58,944 nucleotides of DNA, from assembly GCA_031551255.1 (NCBI GenBank), contig JAVBNW010000063.1, positions 1-58,944 of the forward strand, written 5' to 3'. Source of the stretch: JAVBNW01 sp031551255. Its GTDB lineage: Bacteria; Bacillota; Clostridia; Christensenellales; UBA1750. Shown here in pieces: positions 9,181 to 17,854 of this stretch; position 1 is the stretch's first letter, and the number at the start of each line of letters is the position of its first letter. Both the position numbers and the translations under genes were made by a program. The notes beneath the pieces were generated by a model, which was not told the DNA's origin, searched no databases, and saw nothing but the letters and a program-made list of their open reading frames with translations.

Positions 9181-9244
9181 GAATGTCGCCCCCTTAAGAG
9201 CGCCTGCATGGGCGCGTGGACGATAGGATGAAGCCCGGCCGCCC

Positions 9245-9685
9245 CTATAGGCGCTTGCCCATCATCACCATGTCGTTCCAGCTCGCATAGCCGCGCTTTT
9301 GATAAAACCCCTCGGTTCTTTCCGATCTGGACGTAAAAAGATATGTTTTGTCGATGCCCTGGCCTTTGAGGCGGGCTTCGAACTCTCTCATCATAGCCGA
9401 GCCGATCCCCTCGCCCTGCCGGTGAAGGGACACGAAAAAGTCTTTGATATAAAACTGTACACAGTCGTAGTACAGCTCGCGGCATCCCACGATCGCCCCT
9501 ACGAAAGCGCCCCTGTCATCCAGCGCCACGAGCCCATACGAGCCGGGGCAAAGGATCAACTCTTCAAGTTTTTGCGCCGCCAAAGGAACCGTCCACCCAT
9601 CGTTCCAAGGTGGGGCGTTGTACGTTTCCACGTACAACGGAGCGAGGCAGGGGATATGGATTTGGCCAATCTCTTCATACTGCAT
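9245..9685 (-). CDS. GNAT-family N-acetyltransferase
   Basis: A 146-residue single-domain GNAT protein. Acetyl-CoA-binding motif A is visible as FFVSLHRQGEGIGSAMM (Q/R-x-x-G-x-G/A pattern), and the C terminus has the FYQKRGY motif B signature. The ATG at 9685 is preceded by AGGGAG eight bases upstream. It begins 12 bases after the end of rarA on the same strand, so it is probably in the rarA operon. The substrate cannot be predicted. Confidence 0.85.
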   Translation of the reverse strand: MQYEEIGQIHIPCLAPLYVETYNAPPWNDGWTVPLAAQKLEELILCPGSYGLVALDDRGAFVGAIVGCRELYYDCVQFYIKDFFVSLHRQGEGIGSAMMREFEARLKGQGIDKTYLFTSRSERTEGFYQKRGYASWNDMVMMGKRL

Positions 9686-9697
9686 TATGGATACTCC

Positions 9698-10993
9698 CTA
9701 TTTGCGCTTTTCCCGCATCGCGCGGATTTCGGCCTCAAAGCCCATGTCGCTGGGGTGATAATAGGTTTCGTCCAGCGCGTCCTCGGGCATGTACTGCTGC
9801 TTAACCCAGTGGCCCGGGAATTCGTGCGGATATAGATAGCCCTTGCCGCTGCCTAGCTTATCCGCCCCCTTGTAATGCGTATCGCGCAGGTGCGCGGGCA
9901 CGGGCGTGTTCGCCGCCCTTTCGGCGCTTGCGAACGCCGCGCCCATCGCCGCCACCACGCTGTTGGATTTGGGACTTTCGCAAATCGTGATCACCGCCTG
10001 CGTGATGGGTATGCGCGCCTCGGGCAGGCCCACGGTTTCCAGCGCCGACCACGCCGCCGCCGCGGTGAGCATGGCGTTGGGGTTGGCGAGCCCTACGTCT
10101 TCGCTCGCGTGCACGATGATGCGCCGAACGACGATGCGCGGGTCCACCCCCGCGTGCACCATGCGCGCGAACCACGCCAGCGCGGCATCGGAATCCGACC
10201 CGCGCAGGGATTTGCAAAACGCCGAGAGCATGTCGTAGTAGTAAGATTCGTCCATCTGCAGCACCTTTTGCTGGATGGACTCGGCAGCGATTTCAGAAGT
10301 GATGCGCGTGATCATATCGGCATCCGGCTTTGTGGTCAGCACCGCCAGCTCCAGCGCGTTCAGCGCCGAGCGGACGTCTCCGTTGGCGACGTAGGCCAGG
10401 TGGCTAAGCGCGTCCTCGTCGATGCGGATGTTCATATCGCCGTAGCCGCGCTCCTTGTCGGCGATGGCCCGCATCACTGCCGTGCGGATATCCTGCTCGC
10501 CGATGTGGCGAAACGCGAATAGGCGGCAGCGGCTTACAATGGCCGGCGTCATCGCGATCATAGGGTTTTCGGTGGTGGAGCCTATAAAGCGGATGGTGCC
10601 CTTTTCGATGGCGGGCAGGATGGAATCGCTCTGCGCCTTGTTCCAGCGGTGGCACTCGTCCAGCAGCAGGTAGGTGGATTGGCCGTACATCCTAAGCCGG
10701 TCATCCGCGCGGGCGATCACTTCGCGCACGTCGGCGACGCCGGAGGTGACGGCGTTTAGCTTTTCAAACGCCGCCTGCGTCGTGCCGGCGATGATGGCGG
10801 CGAGCGTGGTTTTGCCGGTGCCCGGCGGGCCGTAGAAGATGGACGAGGTGAGCCTGTCCGCTTCGATGGCGCGCCGAAGCAGGCGCCCGGGGCCTACGAT
10901 ATGCTCTTGCCCTAAAAATTCATCCAGCGTGCGCGGTCGCATGCGATCGGCCAGCGGGGCCATGCGGTCGGCCTGTTGCGAGAATAGATCCAC
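9698..10993 (-). CDS. rarA: RarA/MgsA replication-associated AAA+ ATPase
   Basis: A 431-residue clamp-loader-like AAA+ protein of the RarA (MgsA) family, which acts at stalled replication forks. Visible are the N-terminal PLADRMRPRTLDEFLGQEH segment, Walker A GPPGTGKT (residues 55-62), Walker B LLLDECHRW with Cys-His where many relatives have Ile-His, sensor-1 STTENP, and the C-terminal tetramerisation region with DTHYKGADKLGSGKGYLYPH near the end. The start is GTG 10993 with a GGGGGAG ribosome binding site a few bases upstream; the product then begins MDLF, as is usual for the family. Downstream on the same strand are a GNAT gene and the AlkZ-like gene, giving a possible DNA-maintenance transcription unit. 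Confidence 0.95.
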   Translation of the reverse strand: MDLFSQQADRMAPLADRMRPRTLDEFLGQEHIVGPGRLLRRAIEADRLTSSIFYGPPGTGKTTLAAIIAGTTQAAFEKLNAVTSGVADVREVIARADDRLRMYGQSTYLLLDECHRWNKAQSDSILPAIEKGTIRFIGSTTENPMIAMTPAIVSRCRLFAFRHIGEQDIRTAVMRAIADKERGYGDMNIRIDEDALSHLAYVANGDVRSALNALELAVLTTKPDADMITRITSEIAAESIQQKVLQMDESYYYDMLSAFCKSLRGSDSDAALAWFARMVHAGVDPRIVVRRIIVHASEDVGLANPNAMLTAAAAWSALETVGLPEARIPITQAVITICESPKSNSVVAAMGAAFASAERAANTPVPAHLRDTHYKGADKLGSGKGYLYPHEFPGHWVKQQYMPEDALDETYYHPSDMGFEAEIRAMREKRK

Positions 10994-11047
10994 CCGATCT
11001 CCCCCTTGTCGCGGTCATGTCGTGCCTACAAGAGTATACCCCTCCCC

Positions 11048-11076
11048 TTGACGAAACGCAAAAGGATCGTTACTCT
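11048..11076 (+). promoter_or_regulatory. Possible promoter for the DUF362-TldD-TldE gene run
   Basis: TTGACG at 11048-11053 and TACTCT at 11071-11076 with a 17-base spacer, 35 bases before the DUF362 start. The -35 is good and the -10 weak. It lies in the divergent region between rarA (-) and the plus-strand genes. Confidence 0.4.
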
Positions 11077-11110
11077 GATCTATAGAAAAGTATGCGTTCT
11101 TGGGAGCGTG

Positions 11111-12208
11111 ATGGGTTTGGATATGGATGCGATCTACGTAGCCTACGGGCAGGATGCGCGAGAACTGGGCAGGCGGCTGATCGAGGCGTCCGGCGCGGCG
11201 GGGTGCTTTGGCCCGGGCAAGAGCGTATCCGTCAAGCCAAATCTGGTGGTGGCCAAGCCCGCATCGAGCGGAGCGACCACCCACCTGGGCTTTGCCGAGG
11301 CCGTGCTGGAGGTCGCCCGCGATTGCGGCGCTAAGGATCTTCGCATCATCGAAGGCTCCTGGGTCGGCGCGGATACCGCGCGAGCGTTTGCCGCCGAGGG
11401 CTACGACAGGCTTGCCAAGCGCTTCGGAGCAAAGCTTTGCGACCTTAAGAAGGATGAGAAAGTCAAGGTTTCGTTTGCCGGCGAAACGGCCCTGGTGTGC
11501 AGGGCCGCGCTGGAAACCGACGCGCTGGTAAACTTGCCGGTGCTCAAGGCGCATTGCCAGACGCGGCTGACCTGCGCAATGAAAAACCTGAAAGGGTGCA
11601 TTCCGGACAGCGAGAAGAGGCGCTACCACGCCGAGGGGCTCATGCATCCCATTTCCCTGCTGCCCGGGCTGATCAAGACGGCGTTCACGCTGGTGGACGG
11701 CCTATGCGGCGATCTTACCTTTGAAGAAGGCGGAACCCCGATGCCGATGAACCGCGCGTTTCTGGGCGTCAATCCGCTTAGGGTGGACGCGTACGCCGCG
11801 CATCTGATGGGGCTTACCCTTGCAGATGTGCCCTACCTTGCGATGGCTCAAAGGCACGGCTTGGGCAAGGCGGAGGTAGGCGAGGTGCGCGTGGTGGGCG
11901 CGTCCCAAACCGCGCCGGCCGACCTTGGTGACCGCAACGGATTTGCCAGGGTGAAGCGTCTGACGGCGAATGTCAGCGAAAGCGGCGCGTGCTCGGCGTG
12001 CTTTGGGTCGCTGGTGCGTGCGCTGTATAGTATGGATGAAGAGGGAAGGCCCTATCGCGGAAAAATTTCCATCGGTCAGGGCTTTCGCGGCAGAGCGGGC
12101 GAGGGATTGGGCATCGGCAAATGCTGCGCGATGTGCGCGCGCAGCGTGCCCGGCTGCCCGCCGGACGCGCGCGCCATCGTAGAGGCGCTGAAGAAACAAA
12201 AGGAATAG
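11111..12208 (+). CDS. DUF362 family protein with Cys-rich C terminus
   Basis: About 365 residues. The start is uncertain: ATG 11111 has GGGAG four to five bases upstream, and ATG 11123 is an alternative. The first about 230 residues match the DUF362 pattern (KPNLV, THLGFAEAVLEV, VNLPVLKAHCQTRLTCAMKNLKGCIPD). The C-terminal part has clustered cysteines (SACSACFG-like and GKCCAMCARSVPGCPPDA), arranged like an iron-sulfur or metal-binding region but not a textbook ferredoxin pair. Members are cytoplasmic proteins of unproven function, often described as Fe-S proteins. It opens a plus-strand run with a GNAT protein, TldD, TldE and a carbon-nitrogen hydrolase, with short gaps that suggest co-transcription. 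Confidence 0.85.
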   Translation: MGLDMDAIYVAYGQDARELGRRLIEASGAAGCFGPGKSVSVKPNLVVAKPASSGATTHLGFAEAVLEVARDCGAKDLRIIEGSWVGADTARAFAAEGYDRLAKRFGAKLCDLKKDEKVKVSFAGETALVCRAALETDALVNLPVLKAHCQTRLTCAMKNLKGCIPDSEKRRYHAEGLMHPISLLPGLIKTAFTLVDGLCGDLTFEEGGTPMPMNRAFLGVNPLRVDAYAAHLMGLTLADVPYLAMAQRHGLGKAEVGEVRVVGASQTAPADLGDRNGFARVKRLTANVSESGACSACFGSLVRALYSMDEEGRPYRGKISIGQGFRGRAGEGLGIGKCCAMCARSVPGCPPDARAIVEALKKQKE

Positions 12209-12235
12209 TTTGTAAAGCGGAAATGAGGCGCTTCC

Positions 12236-12733
12236 ATGGATGCAAGCGACATGCGCCTGGCGGTCGATCCAATCATTTCGCAGGATCAGCTGTGGGATTT
12301 TTATGTGCGAAACGACATCTGCGAGACGGGCTATGGGGACAAACGCATCGCGGCGATTCCTCTTGAGCATTCTAGCGTTATCGTGGGCGCTTTCGCAGGG
12401 GAGAAGTTGGTGGGCATTCTGCGCGCATTGACGGATCGTTCCCAGGCTTTTATCGCGGAGTTTTGCCTTGACCTTACCTTGCAGCGCGAGAACGAGCACG
12501 GCAACGGTTCGCTGATCCAAAGCGATCCCCATGGCGTAGCCAAGGCCATGTATGCGCTGATGCATGCGGAACTTCAAAAGCTGGGGGTAGACTTTATCAC
12601 CGCGTATATCGTAGAGGGCATCGAGGAGAGCGTGTACCAAGGCGTCGGTCTTGTCGAAAACGAGGGGCACAAGGTATATGTTTGGGACGACCGCCCGTAT
12701 GTGAAGGGCGAAAAGCTTAAGCAAGAGGAGTGA
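12236..12733 (+). CDS. GNAT-like acetyltransferase
   Basis: A 165-residue protein with a GNAT-like layout: an N-terminal QDQLWDFYVRND region, a beta hairpin VIVGAFAGEKLVGILRAL, a helix AKAMYALMHAELQKLG, and a C-terminal YQGVGLVENEGHKVYVWDDRPY that resembles motif B. The canonical Q/RxxGxG/A motif is not clear, so activity is uncertain. The ATG at 12236 has GAGG seven bases upstream. It lies 27 bases after the DUF362 gene and four bases before the tldD GTG start, so it is very likely in the same operon. Confidence 0.65.
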   Translation: MDASDMRLAVDPIISQDQLWDFYVRNDICETGYGDKRIAAIPLEHSSVIVGAFAGEKLVGILRALTDRSQAFIAEFCLDLTLQRENEHGNGSLIQSDPHGVAKAMYALMHAELQKLGVDFITAYIVEGIEESVYQGVGLVENEGHKVYVWDDRPYVKGEKLKQEE

Positions 12734-12737
12734 TTGG

Positions 12738-14129
12738 GTGCTGACAAGAGCCCTTGCCGGGGAAGTGCTGAAAAAGGCGCTGTCCACCGGAGGCGATTTT
12801 GCCGAGATTTATATGGAAGACAACCTTTCCAGCAACCTGAGCTGGCTGGACGGGCGCGTGGAAAACGCGCTCAGCGCGCGCACGCACGGCGCGGGCATCC
12901 GGGTGTTTCTACATTTTTTTGAGACGTACGCCTATACGAACGACACCTCGCGCGCGGGGCTTTTGCTGTGCGCGGAAAAGGCGGCGCAGGCGCTGTCCGC
13001 CACGGCCAAGCGCGCAAAGACGCCCTACCTTGTGGGATCCTCGATCGGCAACGCGCACCCGGCGGACATTTTGCCGTTTTACGTGCCGGGCGAGCGCAAG
13101 GCGGAGCTTCTCATGCGCGCGTGTAACGCCGCCCGCTCGGTGTCGCCCGAAATCCGTCAGGTGGCCGCGCGGGTTCTGGACGGCGATAAGACGGTGTGGA
13201 TCGCCAACAGCGAGGGCGTATTTACGCAGGACCGCCGCGTGCGCACGCGCTTTGTGGTGAGCGCGGTTGCGGCATCCGGTTCGGAAAATCAGGACGGCAT
13301 GGAAGGCCCCGGCGCGCTTATGGGCTTTGAATTCCTGGAGGGGCTGGATATCGAGAAGCTGGCGAAAAAGGCTGCCAAGACCGCGATTACGATGCTGCAT
13401 GCGCCCCACTGCCCGGCAGGGGTGATGCCGGTGGCGATCGAATCCGGCTTTGGCGGGGTGATCTTCCACGAGGCTTGTGGGCATGCGTTGGAGGCGACCA
13501 GCGTCGCCAAGGGCGCTTCGGTGTTTTGCGGAAAGCTTGGGCAGAAGATCGCCGCTGACTGCGTAAGCGCCGTGGACGACGGGACGATGCCCGGCGCGTG
13601 GGGGTCCATCAACATCGACGATGAAGGAATGCCCGGCCGCCGCAATTTGCTGATTGAAAACGGCGTGCTGCGCAGTTATCTGATCGATAAGCTTAACGCG
13701 AGGCGCATGGACATGGCGCCCACCGGCTCGGCCAGGCGCGAAAGCTACCGCTACGCGCCGACGTCCCGCATGACGAACACGTACATCTGCGCGGGTAAGG
13801 ATGCCGATAGCGAGATCATCGGCTCCATGGCGGAGGGCCTTTACTGCAAGCAAATGGGCGGGGGTTCGGTGGATTCGGTTACGGGCGAGTTCAACTTCGC
13901 GGTGCGCGAGGGGTATCTGGTAAAAAACGGACAAATCGACCGCCCCGTGCGCGGCGCAACCCTGATCGGAAAAGGGGCCGAAGTGCTCATGCGCATCGAC
14001 AGGGTAGGGAAAAAGGTCGTGGAAGGCCAGGGCATGTGCGGCTCAAAATCCGGCAGCTTGCCCACCAATGTGGGTCAGCCGCTGATCCGCGTGTCGTCCA
14101 TGATCGTGGGCGGCAGGAAGGAGGGCTAG
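12738..14129 (+). CDS. tldD: TldD metallopeptidase subunit
   Basis: A 463-residue TldD protein. The zinc motif HEACGH (HExxxH, about residues 244-249) is intact within GGVIFHEACGHALEAT, and the family segments GTMPGAWGS, DEGMPGRRNLLIENG and MTNTYI follow. TldD forms a heterodimer with TldE that cleaves unfolded peptides and, in enterobacteria, is needed for microcin B17 maturation and CcdA degradation. The start is GTG 12738 with AGAGGAG upstream, four bases after the GNAT stop. The gene ends one base before tldE, giving tight translational coupling. Confidence 0.95.
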   Translation: MLTRALAGEVLKKALSTGGDFAEIYMEDNLSSNLSWLDGRVENALSARTHGAGIRVFLHFFETYAYTNDTSRAGLLLCAEKAAQALSATAKRAKTPYLVGSSIGNAHPADILPFYVPGERKAELLMRACNAARSVSPEIRQVAARVLDGDKTVWIANSEGVFTQDRRVRTRFVVSAVAASGSENQDGMEGPGALMGFEFLEGLDIEKLAKKAAKTAITMLHAPHCPAGVMPVAIESGFGGVIFHEACGHALEATSVAKGASVFCGKLGQKIAADCVSAVDDGTMPGAWGSINIDDEGMPGRRNLLIENGVLRSYLIDKLNARRMDMAPTGSARRESYRYAPTSRMTNTYICAGKDADSEIIGSMAEGLYCKQMGGGSVDSVTGEFNFAVREGYLVKNGQIDRPVRGATLIGKGAEVLMRIDRVGKKVVEGQGMCGSKSGSLPTNVGQPLIRVSSMIVGGRKEG

Positions 14130-14130
14130 C

Positions 14131-15492
14131 ATGAAGGCGGATGCTTTTTTAGACAAGCTGATGACGCGGGCTTCGCGCGCAGGGCTTCAGGCTGCCGAGG
14201 CGTATATGGTATCGGGCGAAAATACCCGCGTGGCGGTGTTTGAGGGCGAGGTTTCGGAATCTTCGCTCAGCGTAAGTATGGGGGTTTCCTTCCGCGCGAT
14301 GCTCGGCGGGCGCATCGGCTACGCGTCTACCGAGGCGGCGGACGACGAGGCGATCGACATGCTGATCGAGCGCGCGAAGGACAATGCGCGTACGGTCAAG
14401 GATGAGGACGAGCAGTTTATCTTCGCCCCGGACGGCGCATATCCTGCGGTAGAGGGCTCGTTTGAGCCTTCGCTCGCCGCTGCCGCGTCCCCGGCGAAGC
14501 TCATCGAGGGCTGCCTTGCGATGGAGTGCGCCGCCAAGGCCGAGGATAGCCGCGTGCTGCGCATGGCCTATTGCATCGGCGGATACGGCTCGGGCCAGAC
14601 GCGCATCCTCAACACGCGCGGGCTGGATGTGTGCCACGACGACAACCTCGCTTACTATATGGCGGTGCCGGTTGTCAAGGACGGCGACGCCATGGTTTCC
14701 GGCGAACATTTTTTCGCAGGCAACAACCCTGCCGGGTTGGACCCAACAACTGTCGGGAGGCTTTCCGCGCTCGACGCCATCGGCTATATCGGCGCTTCCA
14801 GCGTGCCTGGCGGGCTCTACCCGGCCGTGTTCCGAAGAGATGCGTGGGCGAGGCTGCTCGCCACCTTTGCGGGCGTTTTTTCCGCGGAAAGCGCGCACAG
14901 GGGGCTGTCGCTGCTAAAGGGCAAGGAGGGGCGGGCGATCGCAAATCCGCTGGTGACGCTTACCGACGATCCGCTTTTGCCGCGCGGCTATGCGTCCCGC
15001 CCGTTTGACGATGAAGGCGTGCCCGCGCGCCGCAAGAACGTGATCGAGGGCGGCACGCTGACGACGCTTTTGCACAACCTAAAATCCGCCAACCGGCAGG
15101 GCGTAAAGACCACCGGCAACGCGAGCAAGGGAGGGTATACGGCCCCGGTGTCCATTTCGCCGTTCAACTTTTACCTTCAGCCCGGCGAAAACGCGCCGGA
15201 GCAGCTGTTCCGTCACATGGACAGAGGCCTGCTTTTGTGTGAGCTTTCCGGCCTCCACTCGGGCGCAAACCCCGTAACCGGCGACTTCTCGCTGCTCGCC
15301 AAGGGCTTTTTCATCGAGCGCGGCCAGGTGGGCAGGCCGGTGAACCAGATCACCGTGGCGGGCAATTTCTATGAACTACTCAATAAGATCGCCATGCTCG
15401 GAAACGATCTGTGGTTCGATCTTCCGTCGGGCTCGGGCGCGTACGGCGGGCCAAGCGTTCTGGTGGATGGGCTGTCCATAGCCGGGCAGTGA
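14131..15492 (+). CDS. tldE: TldE (PmbA) metallopeptidase partner
   Basis: A 453-residue TldE/PmbA homologue. It shares the TldD fold but lacks the HExxxH motif, as usual for this subunit; VPVVKDGDAMVSGEHFF and the C-terminal DFSLLAKGFFIERGQ and NFYELLNKI segments are family-like. The ATG at 14131 follows the tldD stop by one base. TldE provides the second half of the heterodimer that encloses the active site. No obvious precursor-peptide gene was found next to the pair. Confidence 0.93.
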   Translation: MKADAFLDKLMTRASRAGLQAAEAYMVSGENTRVAVFEGEVSESSLSVSMGVSFRAMLGGRIGYASTEAADDEAIDMLIERAKDNARTVKDEDEQFIFAPDGAYPAVEGSFEPSLAAAASPAKLIEGCLAMECAAKAEDSRVLRMAYCIGGYGSGQTRILNTRGLDVCHDDNLAYYMAVPVVKDGDAMVSGEHFFAGNNPAGLDPTTVGRLSALDAIGYIGASSVPGGLYPAVFRRDAWARLLATFAGVFSAESAHRGLSLLKGKEGRAIANPLVTLTDDPLLPRGYASRPFDDEGVPARRKNVIEGGTLTTLLHNLKSANRQGVKTTGNASKGGYTAPVSISPFNFYLQPGENAPEQLFRHMDRGLLLCELSGLHSGANPVTGDFSLLAKGFFIERGQVGRPVNQITVAGNFYELLNKIAMLGNDLWFDLPSGSGAYGGPSVLVDGLSIAGQ

Positions 15493-15524
15493 CGCGCAAA
15501 GCCGCATCGGGAGGAGGATAGGCT

Positions 15525-16271
15525 TTGAAAATCGGCTTATGTGTTGCGGAGTTTTCGACAAACCGCGTTGCCGCCAACGCAGCAGTGATTAAGGCCGCGG
15601 CCCGCGAGGCGCGATCGTGCGGCATCGACCTTATTTGCTTTGGGGAGGCCGTGTTGCAGGGCTTCTTCTCGATGAGCGGCGTATTAAAAAACGACAAGGA
15701 GTTTGCGCTTTCCAAGGATTCTCCGGAGATGAAGGCCATCGGGGAAACGGCCCGCACCTGCCGGATCGCCATCGCCTTCGGCTATATAGAACGCGACGGC
15801 GAAAGCTTGTTTAGCAGCTATATGGTGATCGGAGATTCCGGGGAAATGATATGCAACTATCGAAGAATATCCCCCGGATGGAAGGAGAAAACATACGGCC
15901 CGGAATACCGGCAAGGCGAGTCATTTGGAAATTTTCGCTATAAGGGCATCGACTTTTCTGTCGGCCTTTGCGGCGATTTTTGGTTCGATGAATCGTTGCT
16001 GACAAAAGAGGCGATCAAGGGCGACTACGTCCTCTGGCCTGTCTTTATCGACACGGGCTATAAAGAGTGGGGTACGACCGCCATAGCCGATTATGCCGCG
16101 CAGGCCAAAAAGATCGGTCGCCACGTCTTCTTGGTCAACAGTATTTTGCGCGAGAAGCGCACAGCCCAGGGGCGGGCGGTATACTTTGAGGACGGCTGTG
16201 TGAAGGGCGAGCTTGCGCTCGACGAGATGGGGATGCTCGAGTGCATCGCGTCATATGGGGCGGCGTCGTGA
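15525..16271 (+). CDS. Carbon-nitrogen hydrolase (nitrilase superfamily)
   Basis: A 248-residue nitrilase-superfamily protein, which hydrolyses amide or nitrile C-N bonds with a Glu-Lys-Cys triad. Glu41 lies in CFGEAVLQG and Cys149 in GLCGDFWFDE. The usual catalytic Lys region reads CNYRRISPGWKEKTYGPEY, with Arg where many families have Lys and a Lys a few residues on, so the exact residue is uncertain. The ATG at 15525 has a GGAGGAGG-like site (15511-15519). It follows tldE by 32 bases on the same strand and may belong to that operon. The substrate is unknown. Confidence 0.85.
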   Translation: MKIGLCVAEFSTNRVAANAAVIKAAAREARSCGIDLICFGEAVLQGFFSMSGVLKNDKEFALSKDSPEMKAIGETARTCRIAIAFGYIERDGESLFSSYMVIGDSGEMICNYRRISPGWKEKTYGPEYRQGESFGNFRYKGIDFSVGLCGDFWFDESLLTKEAIKGDYVLWPVFIDTGYKEWGTTAIADYAAQAKKIGRHVFLVNSILREKRTAQGRAVYFEDGCVKGELALDEMGMLECIASYGAAS

Positions 16272-16319
16272 TTTTCCGCAGGATGAGGACGCAAATATTC
16301 GCACCATGGAGATGCAGAC

Positions 16320-17231
16320 ATGAAGGAACGCTCGATTTTTGAGGATATATTTCAACTGGACGGCGATCGGATGACGATCGCTTCTTGCAAAACCGGCGAT
16401 GTGAATTCATCCTATATTGTTACGTACGCCGGTCAAAAGGCCTTTGTGAAAATACAAGACAAGCAAAACCTTCCCGCATTCTATCGTGGACAGATAGAAA
16501 GGGAAGTTGCGGGGCTGAGGCTTTGCAAGGAAAGAAACATTCCATGCCCGTCCGTGCTTACGTATAGCTATGAACAAAGGTATATCGTTACGGAATATCT
16601 TGACTTTTCCCTGCTAAGCCAGGCGTGGGGCACGCTGAGCGGCGATCAAAAGGCGCATATTAAGAGGCAAGTCTTGAGCATTCTTCAAAACTTAAACGGC
16701 ATAGCGGGCGATCGGTTTGGGAGCATATATCCTTCCGATTGCCGATACGGCGAATGGGGCGCCTGCTATCGCCGACTTATCGAAATAGCGGTGGGCGACT
16801 GTTTAACGTATCAATCCCTTAGTAAGAAAGAGGCTTCCGCTGTATTGGAGGCCGCCGACAAAAACTCTCTTTCCCTTCGCGAGGGACACGCCTGCTTTAA
16901 CCATATGGATTTGCATTGGAACAATATTTTTGTCGAAAAAAGGGATGAACTCTACGAGATCGTAGGGATTGTCGACTTTGGAAGCGCTTTGTATGCCCCT
17001 GCGTACATGGATTTGTTTAGGTTGAACGGCGGCTTTTTTTACGGAACAGAGAAGTTTTACTCGTCTGAGGAAAGGCCGTATCGTATCGACGGGCACCAGA
17101 GCTTTTGCGCCGATGTGATCAATACGATCGACTATTTCGTATTTCTTTCTTTTATCGGCAACGTTGACCAAAATGTGAAAAGTCGCCTTTTGAATATCTG
17201 TGAAGATTATGTATCCAAGGGAGAGAGATAG
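16320..17231 (+). CDS. Aminoglycoside-phosphotransferase-like kinase
   Basis: A 303-residue protein of the APH/choline-kinase fold. A probable ATP-binding Lys (AFVKI, about residue 44), the catalytic loop HMDLHWNNIF (Brenner motif HxDxxxxN, His195/Asp197) and the metal-binding VDFGSA are intact. Such enzymes phosphorylate small hydroxylated molecules, including but not limited to aminoglycosides. The ATG at 16320 lies 48 bases after the carbon-nitrogen hydrolase. From here to about 19.3 kb the sequence is visibly less GC-rich than around it, which hints at acquired genes. Confidence 0.85.
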   Translation: MKERSIFEDIFQLDGDRMTIASCKTGDVNSSYIVTYAGQKAFVKIQDKQNLPAFYRGQIEREVAGLRLCKERNIPCPSVLTYSYEQRYIVTEYLDFSLLSQAWGTLSGDQKAHIKRQVLSILQNLNGIAGDRFGSIYPSDCRYGEWGACYRRLIEIAVGDCLTYQSLSKKEASAVLEAADKNSLSLREGHACFNHMDLHWNNIFVEKRDELYEIVGIVDFGSALYAPAYMDLFRLNGGFFYGTEKFYSSEERPYRIDGHQSFCADVINTIDYFVFLSFIGNVDQNVKSRLLNICEDYVSKGER

Positions 17232-17297
17232 GCAAACCGCGCGCTGCTCGCGCAATGCGGGATAATGAGGCTAAGAAAGTAGAGTAGGTGGTGCGGT

Positions 17298-17854
17298 ATG
17301 GATTTCTGGCAGGGCAAGACCATTGCATTGAGGGCTTTTGAGCCCGAGGATTACGATATTTTCTTTGAAACGCTCAAAGACGCGTCCATACAAAAATATG
17401 AATCGGATCTGCGAGCGCCGATGTCTTTGGAGGCGTGCAAGGCGTTTGCGCTCTCCCAATCGCAAAGGGGAAACGGTATCGACGACCCGTTTTTGATCAT
17501 CGTCGATCAGACAGGCAACAGGGTCGGGATTGCGTCGCCGTCGATCGAAGATAAGCGGGTGGGCGTCTTCACCTGCGGCATATCCATCAAGCCCGAATAC
17601 CAACGCAGGGGATATGCTTCCGAGGCGCTCAAGCTGATATGGAAGTTTTACTTCGATCAGATGAGATGCGTAAAGTTCAGCGCCTGCGTCTACGATTATA
17701 ACGCCGCTTCCTACAAGCTTTGCGCAAAGCTGGGGCTCGTGGTGGAGGGCGCCGCAGAAAGACGGTTTTTACAGATGGAAAGCATTACGACGAGATCTTA
17801 TATGGCCTGACGGACGACGAATACCGCGCCTGCATGTATAGTCACCGATCTTGA
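17298..17854 (+). pseudogene. RimJ/RimL-type GNAT acetyltransferase with a 3' frameshift
   Basis: The intact frame runs from ATG 17298 to TGA 17810 (170 residues) and has GNAT motif A (ISIKPEYQRRGYASEAL) and the motif B region YNAASYKLCAKLGL. The end is aberrant: after EGAAERRF the frame leaves the family pattern, while another frame continues DGKHYDEILYGLTDDEY, the usual C terminus of RimJ-type enzymes. One extra T in the T5 run at 17766-17770 would restore a frame ending at TGA 17854. The loss removes only the last strands, so partial activity is possible. The last codons of the restored frame lie inside the inverted-repeat element that begins at 17837. Confidence 0.75.

Noticed and set aside
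16320..17854. Aminoglycoside resistance cassette made of the phosphotransferase and acetyltransferase
   Set aside because: The kinase fold is broad in substrate and the GNAT is RimJ-like and frameshifted; no integron or transposon ends are present.
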